This document shows, one piece after another, positions 22,334 to 29,809 of a stretch of 32,475 bases of DNA (position 1 is the stretch's first letter; every line of letters starts with the position of its first letter). The notes under the pieces are model-generated. The model had not been told where the DNA came from, ran no database searches, and saw only the letters and a list, made by a program, of their open reading frames with translations. Both the position numbers and the translations under genes were made by a program. The DNA comes from Candidatus Roizmanbacteria bacterium RIFCSPLOWO2_01_FULL_37_12 (GTDB taxonomy: Bacteria > Patescibacteriota > Microgenomatia > UBA1406 > GWC2-37-13): NCBI GenBank assembly GCA_001789645.1, contig MGAG01000011.1, positions 1 to 32,475 of the forward strand, read 5' to 3'.

Positions 22334-22972
22334 ATGAATAAATCGCTCCCGATAATTGCCGTTGTACTTCTGCTTATTATTGGCGGAGGAGCCTATCTAA
22401 CTTTTAAGAATAAACCGGTACAACCAGGAGCGGTCAATACAAACATAAATCAGGGACAACCACAGGACGGAAATGTTTTTACCTCGATAAAAGATGCACT
22501 CTCAAAGTCTTTAAGTCTGGAATGTAAATATAATGATGAAAAAGGCACGGAATCAACGACTCACATCAAAGGGGGAGCGGTCCATGTTGCAGCCAAAACC
22601 CTGGCCGACGGAAAGGAAACGAATACGCAGGTAATCATGAAAGACCGAAAAATGTATACCTGGGACGAAGCTACCAAAAAAGGCGTTGTTTTTGACATTC
22701 CTGAAGAAAACCTCCAAACTACTCCGTCTACGCAAGCGCCTTCAGGCGATAACAAAGGAGAGTCATTTCTTGCCGAGATAGAAAAATATAAAGACGCCTG
22801 TAAACCGGCAGTTGTTTCCGATTCCCTGTTTACGCCTCCAACAGACGTTGAGTTTCAGGATTTCAGTAAAATGTTCCAAAACCCACCAACCGGAACAATG
22901 CAAGATAACAGTGTTCCTTCCGAATTCGATTTAGAAGAACTTAAAAGACAGTACTCTCCTGAAGGTCAATAA
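22334..22972 (+). CDS. membrane-anchored secreted protein, unknown family
   Basis: One N-terminal TM helix (about residues 5-24) follows a short positive N-terminus and would anchor or export the protein. The 212-residue chain then has a Gln/Asn/Pro-rich linker. Next is a beta-rich domain (SLECKYNDEKGTESTTHIKG...VIMKDRKMYTWDEATKKG) with two Cys residues, and a disordered Pro/Gln-rich C-terminus. The domain recalls lipoprotein-like beta-sheet proteins of CPR genomes, but I cannot name a family. It is driven by the strong consensus promoter immediately upstream, so it is probably well expressed. Confidence 0.65.
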   Translation: MNKSLPIIAVVLLLIIGGGAYLTFKNKPVQPGAVNTNINQGQPQDGNVFTSIKDALSKSLSLECKYNDEKGTESTTHIKGGAVHVAAKTLADGKETNTQVIMKDRKMYTWDEATKKGVVFDIPEENLQTTPSTQAPSGDNKGESFLAEIEKYKDACKPAVVSDSLFTPPTDVEFQDFSKMFQNPPTGTMQDNSVPSEFDLEELKRQYSPEGQ

Positions 22973-23053
22973 TACCACTCATCGTCCCCAGTTAGCAGTC
23001 TAACAAATTTAGTGCTATTTTGCAACCGTAAAATTCACCGGCCTGAAAAAAAA

Positions 23054-23635
23054 TTAAAACGGGAGAGTTAAATGGGATTCGCTTTTACCCGGATCTTCCA
23101 GATATTTTTTCCATTCAACTTTAACCGTGACTTTGCCTTTTTCATTAAGATACATAACTTCGCCTTTTTCCGACCCGTACTCAAACAATTCCTTTGTCAA
23201 CATCACATCGTCCAGACAGTATTTCTTCAACTCGTCCATTTTTCCCTCCTTATATAATTCTATCGCCTGTAAACCATGACCTGTCTTTTTTTTACCCAGA
23301 GTGGCAATTAAAAAATCGTTTAAAGACAACCTTTTGCCGATTTTGCTCTTGATATCATCAAGCAGATCAAACGTAGGAAAGTGCTGAATATTTCCTGGGT
23401 AATAGGCTTGCAGTACCGCCATATCAAAACTCCCAACATTAAAGCCGATGATGTATGAACTTGCTTCAAGCAGGGAAAAAAGCTTTGTCAACTCCTTCTC
23501 ATCAAATATCTTAGTCTTATTATCGCGATAATCAAACAATCCCACCACGGTAATTCCCAGTTTTTTTGGGTTGTTGTTAACATCACGAAGAGTATATTTT
23601 GTTTCTAAATCAAGCACAACAGGGAGCTTATTCAT
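23054..23635 (-). CDS. DEDD-type 3'-5' exonuclease / RNase H-like protein
   Basis: The 193-residue protein shows exonuclease motif I (VVLDLET, Asp8/Glu10), motif II-like (GFNVGSFDMAVL), an acidic FDLLDDI, and motif III (YCLDDVMLTKEL). This matches the YprB-like RNase H-fold nucleases. It should trim single-stranded nucleic acid using two metals. The start codon overlaps the stop of the upstream gene (TAATG), so the two are translated together from the divergent promoter at 24041-24050. Confidence 0.75.
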   Translation of the reverse strand: MNKLPVVLDLETKYTLRDVNNNPKKLGITVVGLFDYRDNKTKIFDEKELTKLFSLLEASSYIIGFNVGSFDMAVLQAYYPGNIQHFPTFDLLDDIKSKIGKRLSLNDFLIATLGKKKTGHGLQAIELYKEGKMDELKKYCLDDVMLTKELFEYGSEKGEVMYLNEKGKVTVKVEWKKYLEDPGKSESHLTLPF

Positions 23636-24036
23636 TAATTTGCTTTCTTTTTTGTAGATATATCCTTAAAAATTTCCATCTCCAAGACCTGAGTCAGATT
23701 GGGTCTAGTTTCTTTCTGTATATTTACTTTACTCAGCTGATTTTGCAGTTGATGATAAAGATTGTCAAAAAGACTGAAGAAAACCTCCTTTTGCTGGTTT
23801 CCTAATTTATCATATTCACGTTGAAAAACCTCGTCAAGCTTTCCCAAACCCCAAAGGGTTTCAATTAGGTGGTGGCTTTTTAACTGAAATAAAGAAATAT
23901 CTCCGGAGATAGGTCTGATTTTAAAACGCATCATGCGGATCTCCTCGTACATTTTTTCCACTGTCGGCTTAGCACCCAGGGTTTTTTTTAGTTTATTGAA
24001 AATCTCAACGATGTCGTGATTGTCTCTTTTACTCAT
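23635..24036 (-). CDS. hypothetical helical protein coupled to the exonuclease
   Basis: The 133-residue protein is predicted mostly helical, with no TM segment or recognised domain. Segments include NKLKKTLGAKPTVEKMYEEI and REYDKLGNQQKEVFFSLFDN. It is transcribed from a leaderless promoter (-10 at 24045-24050, 8 nt before the ATG), and its stop overlaps the start of the exonuclease gene, suggesting a joint function. Nothing more specific can be said. Confidence 0.6.
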   Translation of the reverse strand: MSKRDNHDIVEIFNKLKKTLGAKPTVEKMYEEIRMMRFKIRPISGDISLFQLKSHHLIETLWGLGKLDEVFQREYDKLGNQQKEVFFSLFDNLYHQLQNQLSKVNIQKETRPNLTQVLEMEIFKDISTKKKAN

Positions 24037-24040
24037 ACGC

Positions 24041-24050
24041 TATAATTATA
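24041..24050. promoter_or_regulatory. shared palindromic -10 element for two divergent leaderless genes
   Basis: The palindrome TATAATTATA contains TATAAT on the plus strand (24041-24046, 6 nt before the ATG at 24053). It also contains TATAAT on the minus strand (24045-24050, 8 nt before the ATG at 24036). The two hexamers overlap by 2 bp, and only 16 bp separate the start codons. Each -35 position would lie inside the opposite gene. Confidence 0.65.
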
Positions 24051-24052
24051 CT

Positions 24053-24496
24053 ATGTTAAGAAAAAAACTTGTTGCTGATCAAATCCAATCTCTCAAAAGT
24101 CGCAACCCGGAAAAGTTATCTATTTTAAGATATATTTTAGCACAAATCAAAAACAAGGAGATCGATAAAAAATCTGATCTTAACGATGAAGAAGTAATCT
24201 TCGTTCTCAGAAAAATTGCTAAAGAACTAAATGAGTCGATTGAGGCCTTTACAAAGGGAAAGAGAGAAGATCTTGTCTTAACTAGCCAAAATCAGCTCCG
24301 GATAGTCACCACCTACCTGCCAGAAGAACTTTCGGATGATCAACTGAAAAAAGAGATCGAGAAAATTATTAGTGAAAATCAAGACGTCTATAAGCAAAAC
24401 CCCAAAGCCATAATCGGCGTATGCATTGGAAAGCTCAAAAACCAAGCAGATTCTTCAAGAATAGTCAAACTGTTACATTCAATCATTAAGCTATGA
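24053..24496 (+). CDS. yqeY: GatB/YqeY domain protein
   Basis: The 147-residue protein matches the YqeY family along its length: KSRNPEKLSILRYILAQIKNKEI at the start, DEEVIFVLRKIAKELNESIEAFTKGKRED in the middle, and the tail domain (YLPEELSDDQLKKEI, AIIGVCIGKLKNQADSS). The tail domain is shared with GatB and likely binds tRNA; YqeY's own role is not settled. The ATG at 24053 follows TATAAT by 6 nt. The stop overlaps the FtsB-like start as ATGA. Confidence 0.9.
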   Translation: MLRKKLVADQIQSLKSRNPEKLSILRYILAQIKNKEIDKKSDLNDEEVIFVLRKIAKELNESIEAFTKGKREDLVLTSQNQLRIVTTYLPEELSDDQLKKEIEKIISENQDVYKQNPKAIIGVCIGKLKNQADSSRIVKLLHSIIKL

Positions 24497-24825
24497 AAAT
24501 TTTAAGAAAGATTGTTTTTATTCTCTTATTGCTCTTCTTTTTCTCATCTTTAACCAAGAATCTTTTTGACTACCGGAGCAAAGTATCATTTTATCAAAGC
24601 TACTTAAAAGACTACGAGAACGAAAAGAAAAAAAATTCAAAACTTAAAACGCAGCTTTTAAAAAAAAGTGATTCTTATGAGATTGAAAAAACCATCAGAA
24701 ATAAGCTAAATCTCTTGAGGCCGGACGAGGTTGCCGTCATTCTTCCCCAACCGTCTCCAACTCCCGTTGTCATCACTCCGACTCCTCTTCCCAACTGGCT
24801 GCAGTGGAAGAAGGTATTTTTTTAG
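24493..24825 (+). CDS. FtsB/DivIC-like septum protein
   Basis: The 110-residue protein has a basic N-terminus, one TM helix (about residues 7-21) and a coiled coil (SYLKDYENEKKKNSKLKTQLL). It then has the FtsB/DivIC signature YEIEKTIRNKLNLLRPDEVAVILP. These bitopic proteins bridge division proteins FtsL and FtsQ. The Pro/Thr-rich C-terminus (PSPTPVVITPTPLP) is an unusual addition. It is coupled to yqeY by ATGA, and its 3' end overlaps the convergent GT-C gene by 53 nt. Confidence 0.75.
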   Translation: MKILRKIVFILLLLFFFSSLTKNLFDYRSKVSFYQSYLKDYENEKKKNSKLKTQLLKKSDSYEIEKTIRNKLNLLRPDEVAVILPQPSPTPVVITPTPLPNWLQWKKVFF

Positions 24826-26260
24826 TAAATATTATAGCAACACGATCCTGATAAATTTCTTTGAAATTATTATTTTTAAGTTTTTTTATGAATTTGCTGA
24901 CATAAATTTGCATAATATCTTTACTTTTTTCATCTTTCCAACTGCGGGGCAGAAGTACAGTATCGACTTTGTATTTTTCAAACACTTTAACCAATGAAGT
25001 TTTTGAAGTTATAAGTGACATGTACTCGCCAAAAATATAGTCGCTTTCTCCTGCTCTGTTTTTTTGGCGCATGCTTGACATTCTTCCGTCAATAAAAACC
25101 CTCTTTTGCGGCAGCTTCCAAATCAGATACCCGCCCCAATCGTAACTGCTGAAAATCTGTCCTTTTGGCAGATGATTAGTCAAATAGTTAACAGCCAGAC
25201 GCGGATAATAACTATCTTCGCTAAGGCTTTTTCCGGCCTCATAGTCGCCCCATAACTGAATTAAGGCCAGGAATGATGTCAACGCAAAGAAAATAATCCA
25301 GAATGTCTTAAAACGGGAAATCCTTAGTCTGTTTACGGCGATATCAGACATAAAATTTGCTATACCTTTGCGGATCAAAATTAAGGCATAAATTAGAAAT
25401 AAAGGAAAATTTCTGGTAGATGAAAAAGCGGCTAAAAACAAAAGGACAGCCAGCAAAATTTCGTGTTTCTCATACTTTTTTCTATAATGCAAAATAAAAG
25501 CCCAACAGTAAGCCACTGAAAGCAGTTCAACTGACGTTATGGCAAAAACAATAGATCTCCATTCCAAGATAAAAAAACGAATGTATGGATCTTTGACAAA
25601 AATCCAAACTTCCTTCCATAGCCCTAGTCCGTACGGGTTGACTAAAGTAACTAGAATACTTATCAGTAATATCAAGATTTCCGGTATCTTTCGCCTCTTA
25701 ATAGTTATGACGACCAAAACGATCAAGCCGATGATAAATCCTCCGTGCAGGTTCGCCCAGAACAAAAAAAGGAGCGGCAGAAAAAATTTATACTTATCCC
25801 ACCACTTTTTATCCAAAATAGACCTACAGAGAACAGCAAAGAATAACCAGGTAATTACCTGCGACCTTATTCCGAAATAGGAAAGAAGAACTAAACCGGC
25901 AAACAAAATCTGTATCGGCATGAATCTGAAATCCGAATTCCAGACTACAACCAATATCGCGCCTATTGCTATCAATGTAAAGATCAAGGCTAAACCGGTG
26001 TATCCTGTAAGCGAATAAAGCTTGGCCATGCCAATATGGATGAGCCATTCATGATCCGCATAAGCATAGCTTGGCATTGTGTAGGAAAAAGGGTCACTGG
26101 TCGGAAAACCGCTTTTTAAGATAATCTCTCCCAACCGCAGTCCCCAGCCAAAATCCGAATCAAGATATATCTTTGCTCTGATTAAAAAAACCGTCGCATA
26201 AATAATTAACAATAGTAGGGATATCAGCTTTAAAATAAAACCCCTTTTACTCAATTCCAT
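24773..26260 (-). CDS. GT-C-type membrane glycosyltransferase, unknown subfamily
   Basis: The 495-residue protein has about ten to twelve TM helices. The first outer loop holds DSDFGWGLRLGEIIL, SGFPTSDPFSY and ADHEWLIHIGMAKL, the acidic DxD-like loop and aromatic residues of GT-C transferases that use lipid-phosphate sugars. The C-terminal soluble domain (about 370-495; GGYLIWKLPQKRVFIDGRMS...VDTVLLPRSW) resembles that of related CPR proteins. It probably adds sugars to surface polymers. Its start overlaps the GT87 stop by 10 nt, making a two-gene unit. Confidence 0.65.
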   Translation of the reverse strand: MELSKRGFILKLISLLLLIIYATVFLIRAKIYLDSDFGWGLRLGEIILKSGFPTSDPFSYTMPSYAYADHEWLIHIGMAKLYSLTGYTGLALIFTLIAIGAILVVVWNSDFRFMPIQILFAGLVLLSYFGIRSQVITWLFFAVLCRSILDKKWWDKYKFFLPLLFLFWANLHGGFIIGLIVLVVITIKRRKIPEILILLISILVTLVNPYGLGLWKEVWIFVKDPYIRFFILEWRSIVFAITSVELLSVAYCWAFILHYRKKYEKHEILLAVLLFLAAFSSTRNFPLFLIYALILIRKGIANFMSDIAVNRLRISRFKTFWIIFFALTSFLALIQLWGDYEAGKSLSEDSYYPRLAVNYLTNHLPKGQIFSSYDWGGYLIWKLPQKRVFIDGRMSSMRQKNRAGESDYIFGEYMSLITSKTSLVKVFEKYKVDTVLLPRSWKDEKSKDIMQIYVSKFIKKLKNNNFKEIYQDRVAIIFTKKIPSSTAASWEEESE

Positions 26261-27393
26261 AGTTTGCGTCTGTTTAAAATAAAAACTGTAAATAATAACA
26301 CAAACGGTCCTAAATTAAAGTTCAAGCCGAAAATAACCGGCACAATCAAAAAAAATATCAGGGAGTATAGTAGCACGGCTACAAAAAAAATAACCCTCTT
26401 GTTATTTTTTCCTAACTGATAATATTTATCAAACAGGATTAGTATTGTAACATTTAAAACGGTTAAATCATGGGCCAGAAAATGCACGGCAAAAAGCGGG
26501 GCCAAAATTGACGAGAGGGTAAAATTTTGCTCAAAACTGCGCTTTTTTAAATCAGCGGCGAAAAATAAAAACGCTAAGATATATAGCAATATATTCGCTA
26601 TCAATAACCCTCCTCCGTTAATTCCAAGCCAGGATAACAAAGAAGCCAAAGAAAATGAGTCCCATAAATTGCTTCCATAAGCTCCATTTTCAGTTTTGAA
26701 AATAAATCCGGGGTAACTTAATAGTCCGGGCAAACCAACTACTTGAAGGCTGATAAATAACAAAACAATCAAGCTCAAGCCAAAACCCGCCATAAACTTT
26801 TTTCGATTCTTAGAAATGAGATAAAAAAAAGGTAAGAGCAAGATTAGCTGTATTTTCAAAAAAAATATCAATCCGCCGACCACCCCTGCCATAAACCAAT
26901 CTTGACGTTTGAGATAACTAAAAAGAGCCAGCAGTATAAAAGATAACAGTATTGGCGTTTGACCCGTCAGTAAAGTACGAAGTGCTGGAGCGGATAAAAA
27001 TATCAATACTACAAAAAGAAGATTGCTGGAAATATGTACGAATATCTTCTTTGCCGCCAAATAAAATAAGACTAAACCTAATATATTAAGATAGGCAAAA
27101 AGAAGATATGCCTTCTTGAAACTCAGATTACTTAAAGGCGATAATAACCAAGCGATAAGCGGAGAGTGCCTAAAAGGCAACGACCTTATTTGCGTATATC
27201 GAACAATGTTTTTTTGATATGTCTCCTGCCAATCCAGATCATAAAGATTTTTTCCTTGTCCGTTTTTTATCATAGAGACTGCCGTATAGATATTCACGAA
27301 GTCGCTTCCCAAGATTAAATTCTGCGAGTAAAAGCTGAAACTGATAAAAAGACCGACGACAATCGAAATTAGAAAAATATTAGTTGAAGACAT
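26251..27393 (-). CDS. GT87-like (DUF2029) membrane glycosyltransferase
   Basis: The 380-residue polytopic protein shows the GT87 layout: GSDFVNIYTAVSMIKNGQGKNLYD after the first helix, FRHSPLIAWLLSPLSNLSF, and LTGQTPILLSFILL in the central helices. GT87 members are polyprenol-phosphomannose-dependent alpha-mannosyltransferases. It has a clear paralog in opposite orientation starting at 27481. A TATAAT (27401-27406) ends 7 nt before the ATG, so the mRNA is probably leaderless. It overlaps the following GT-C gene by 10 nt. Confidence 0.8.
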   Translation of the reverse strand: MSSTNIFLISIVVGLFISFSFYSQNLILGSDFVNIYTAVSMIKNGQGKNLYDLDWQETYQKNIVRYTQIRSLPFRHSPLIAWLLSPLSNLSFKKAYLLFAYLNILGLVLFYLAAKKIFVHISSNLLFVVLIFLSAPALRTLLTGQTPILLSFILLALFSYLKRQDWFMAGVVGGLIFFLKIQLILLLPFFYLISKNRKKFMAGFGLSLIVLLFISLQVVGLPGLLSYPGFIFKTENGAYGSNLWDSFSLASLLSWLGINGGGLLIANILLYILAFLFFAADLKKRSFEQNFTLSSILAPLFAVHFLAHDLTVLNVTILILFDKYYQLGKNNKRVIFFVAVLLYSLIFFLIVPVIFGLNFNLGPFVLLFTVFILNRRKLWN

Positions 27394-27400
27394 ATGCTTA

Positions 27401-27406
27401 ATTATA
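27401..27406 (-). promoter_or_regulatory. -10 box (TATAAT) of the minus-strand GT87 gene
   Basis: Perfect TATAAT, 7 nt before the ATG at 27393. No ribosome-binding site is present. Confidence 0.55.
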
Positions 27407-27468
27407 ATTGTATTTCCAGGCGTAATCCTTGAAGTCCCGTTTTAAATTTTTTAAGCGATTTTTTGCTT

Positions 27469-27474
27469 TATACT
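27469..27474 (+). promoter_or_regulatory. -10 box (TATACT) of the plus-strand GT87 gene
   Basis: TATACT ends 6 nt before the ATG at 27481. It argues against the upstream in-frame ATG at 27463, which would place the promoter inside the coding region. Confidence 0.55.
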
Positions 27475-27480
27475 TATTGG

Positions 27481-28641
27481 ATGTCCACGCATAATATTTA
27501 TCTTATTGCTATTATTCTTGGTCTTTTTATATCTGTCTCTTTCTTTTCTGAAGATTTTAATTTGGGGAGCGATTTTATCAGTTATTATACTGGGGCGTCA
27601 TTATTAAAAAATAGGCAAGGTAACCGTTTATATCATATTGAGGAGCAAAAAAGTTTTCAAAAAAAATTCCCCAAGTATTCCGATTTAATACTTCTTCCCT
27701 TCAAAGCCGTGCCTTTTGTTGCGCTATTTTTCTTACCCTTAAGTTATTTGAGGCTTGAAAACGCCTATCTAATTTTTGCCTATCTTAATATATCGGTTCT
27801 ATTTTTAATTTATCTCATCGCAAAAAAAGTATTTATTCATATAACCGGCGAGCGTCTTTTTTTAATATTGATTTTTTTATCTCCTGCGCTTTTCTTGGCA
27901 CTTTTAAATGCCCAAACATCGATATTCTTAACATTGGTTATGCTTTTAATTTATATATCTCTTAAGAAGCGAAGTTGGCTTATGGTCGGAATACTATCCG
28001 GATTTATATTAATTAAAGTCCAGCTTATTACCCTCATTCCTTTCTTATTTCTTTTATCGAAAAATAAAAAAAAATTTCTCCTGGGATTAATCTTAAGTTT
28101 AACTTTACTGTTCCTGGTAAGTTTGCATGCGGTAGGTCTGTCGGAATTATTGCGCTATCCTGACTTCATACTAAAAACAGAAAACGAAGCTTATGGAAGT
28201 ATCATCGGAGATTCTTTTTCTTTGTCGTCTTTGTTTTCGCCTTTGGTAAAGATTGGTTTAATTAATATGCGCCAAATATTTCTAGGAAATGTTTTTTTCT
28301 ATATGTTAGCGCTGTTCCTTTTTAATATTCAATTGAAACGTCATAATCTTTCCTGGCTATTTATTTTGTCTTCAATACTGGCTATACTTTTTTCGATGCA
28401 CACTTTAGCATACGATCTTAGTATCTTGACCGTTTCAATTTTTATTTTACTTGACCAGTACTTTCAGTTGAAAAATAAGATGAGAAAAAATACTTTAGAA
28501 ATCGCTAAGTTATTATTCGGTCTGGTATTTTTTCTAATTATTCCTATAATTTTTGGGGTCCATTTCAATTTCGGACCTTTGGTATTATTGGTAGTGATTT
28601 TTACCCTATTAAAAAATCCGCTTCCTAATTATGTTCAGTGA
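27481..28641 (+). CDS. GT87-like (DUF2029) membrane glycosyltransferase, paralog of the 26251 gene
   Basis: The 386-residue protein aligns with the divergent neighbour throughout: MSTHNIYLIAIILGLFISVS against MSSTNIFLISIVVGLFISFS, GSDF, NRQGNRLYH, and NEAYGS...DSFSLSSLFS against NGAYGS...DSFSLASLLS. It has about ten TM helices and is probably a polyprenol-phosphate-sugar-dependent transferase acting on the outer membrane face. I start at 27481, because paralog alignment and the -10 box agree and the longer frame adds six residues with no counterpart. Confidence 0.8.
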   Translation: MSTHNIYLIAIILGLFISVSFFSEDFNLGSDFISYYTGASLLKNRQGNRLYHIEEQKSFQKKFPKYSDLILLPFKAVPFVALFFLPLSYLRLENAYLIFAYLNISVLFLIYLIAKKVFIHITGERLFLILIFLSPALFLALLNAQTSIFLTLVMLLIYISLKKRSWLMVGILSGFILIKVQLITLIPFLFLLSKNKKKFLLGLILSLTLLFLVSLHAVGLSELLRYPDFILKTENEAYGSIIGDSFSLSSLFSPLVKIGLINMRQIFLGNVFFYMLALFLFNIQLKRHNLSWLFILSSILAILFSMHTLAYDLSILTVSIFILLDQYFQLKNKMRKNTLEIAKLLFGLVFFLIIPIIFGVHFNFGPLVLLVVIFTLLKNPLPNYVQ

Positions 28642-28734
28642 GGAAAAAGATGGAATCCAGAACAACCAGATTTAATAAACGATAGGTAAAAAATTTCTTG
28701 AAAAATGACTTATATATTTAATTTCTTTCATTTG

Positions 28735-29415
28735 TCATTTTAAGTTTAGACTAATCCCCTCAATAAATCCATAAATTTTTCTTAATAAATTAATACTTTT
28801 TCTGACCTTAATTCTAATTACTCCATGGTATTGATCTTTATTTTCATATTCTTTTTTCCAAACTGTTTTTTGAAAATAAGGTTGTGAAAATTGAAATGGT
28901 TGAATATTGAGTTCTTTTGACCAATATGCCACTAAATCATTAATTTTGTTTTGATAAGAAATATTTGCTGTAACTCTAAAGATCAAACTCTTACTCGTAA
29001 TCTGAAAAGATTCTTTTAACCAATAGAGAAAAAATTTTGCCATGCTCATATCGCTCGTTGCAAATCCCACAAGATGATCTTTTTTAAAACCTTCTCCCCA
29101 GTACAATGTAACTCCAATAAGAAAAATTTCTCTTTTGCTTAACTTTCCAATCTCTTTGATTCCTTCATTTTTCAACTCTTTAATTTTTTTATTTAAGCTA
29201 TCTTTCACTCGTTGCAAGTATTTGACTCTGTTGCCGTAATTAACGTCCAGCATTCGCTCCTGAAGAACTTCAATCTGATGAGTAGTAAGTTCGATATCTC
29301 TACACCAAACACTCACGCTTCCTGGAGAAACTTTGAGTATTTCAGCTATCTCTTTAATACTTTTACCCTTTTGTCTTAACTCTCTTGCTTGAAGCTTTGC
29401 CTTTGACTTTGCCAT
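28735..29415 (-). CDS. HTH protein with LAGLIDADG-reminiscent domain
   Basis: The 226-residue protein starts with a clear HTH (LRQKGKSIKEIAEILKVSPGSVSVWCRDIEL, residues 13-45). A domain around FLIGVTLYWGEGFKK...GFATSDMSMAKFFLYWLKESF follows. The first segment and the following strand-helix pattern recall the LAGLIDADG homing-endonuclease fold, but the motif is not canonical. Similar HTH plus LYWGEG proteins are common in CPR genomes without known function. The start lies 12 nt after the 3' end of the intron-bearing tRNA on the same strand, so the two may be co-transcribed. A link to intron mobility is inference. Confidence 0.6.
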   Translation of the reverse strand: MAKSKAKLQARELRQKGKSIKEIAEILKVSPGSVSVWCRDIELTTHQIEVLQERMLDVNYGNRVKYLQRVKDSLNKKIKELKNEGIKEIGKLSKREIFLIGVTLYWGEGFKKDHLVGFATSDMSMAKFFLYWLKESFQITSKSLIFRVTANISYQNKINDLVAYWSKELNIQPFQFSQPYFQKTVWKKEYENKDQYHGVIRIKVRKSINLLRKIYGFIEGISLNLK

Positions 29416-29426
29416 ATATTATTTTG

Positions 29427-29687
29427 TTACGGGGCCGGGAGTTGAACCACGGTCTAGGAGATTATGCAACTGTTTCTCCCGTTACCGAGAGTGTCGGACT
29501 ATATCTTTCCCGATTTAATCGGGATTCGGCGTATAGTCTCTACGGACTCGCCCCACCAGCTGGCAGGGATTGCCTCGGTATTGTCCCAACACAATGCAAT
29601 AGGATTTTACCGATACAGCCGAATTCTCCATCAATAGTTTGATAGAGCCCATTTTGAGCCTCCTGTGCAACCGTACACTACCCCGTA
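29427..29687 (-). tRNA. tRNA with CAT anticodon (Met or Ile2), split by a group I intron
   Basis: Exon 1 is 29657-29687 and exon 2 is 29427-29466 (71 nt joined). The acceptor stem TACGGGG/CCCCGTA is perfect over 7 bp, with discriminator A. The D stem GTGT/GCAC closes a short loop containing GG. The anticodon arm is GGAGG-CTCATAA-TCTCC, giving CAT, with the intron placed between U33 and C34. The T arm is odd: CCG-T-GG against CCCGG, a 5-bp stem only if one U is bulged. The anticodon stem lacks the GGG/CCC of initiators, so this is elongator Met or lysidine-modified Ile. CCA is not encoded. Confidence 0.8.
29467..29656 (-). ncRNA. group I self-splicing intron (190 nt, tRNA type)
   Basis: Read on the minus strand, the catalytic core is visible. 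P3 is ATTCGGC with GCCGAAT. P7 is formed by GAGACTATA with the element AAGATATAGTCC. P8 is the hairpin TCCCGAT-TAA-ATCGGGA, and P9 has a GTAA tetraloop (CTCTCG-GTAA-CGGGAG). The 5' exon ends in U pairing as G-U with an internal guide (GGCU with GGCU), and the intron ends in G. P2 is a 9-bp hairpin near the start. There is no ORF inside. Size and site resemble the tRNA introns of subgroup IC3. Confidence 0.9.
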
Positions 29688-29797
29688 TTTTTTAGAACAA
29701 AATTATTATACAATCCAACTTATAATTTGTCAATAAAATTGAATAACCTACATATAGATAATAGTACTCGTATATTAAAATTCATCTATTTTTGTGT

Positions 29798-29803
29798 TAT
29801 ACT
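29798..29803 (+). promoter_or_regulatory. -10 box (TATACT) of the GT2 gene
   Basis: TATACT ends 6 nt before the ATG at 29810 and decides that start over the ATG at 29792. Confidence 0.55.
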
Positions 29804-29809
29804 AATTGC

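Noticed and set aside
22553-22755. Two minus-strand ORFs inside the secreted-protein gene
   Set aside because: Shadow frames of the plus-strand coding region with no promoter or homology.
29385-29642. Plus-strand 85-codon ORF across the tRNA and intron
   Set aside because: It is antisense to the tRNA exons and the group I intron core; the RNA structure explains the sequence fully.
29427-29687. Idea that the tRNA-like ends belong to a tmRNA
   Set aside because: No tag-peptide frame is visible, whereas P3/P7/P8/P9 and the AAGATATAGTCC element identify a group I intron and the exons join into a tRNA.
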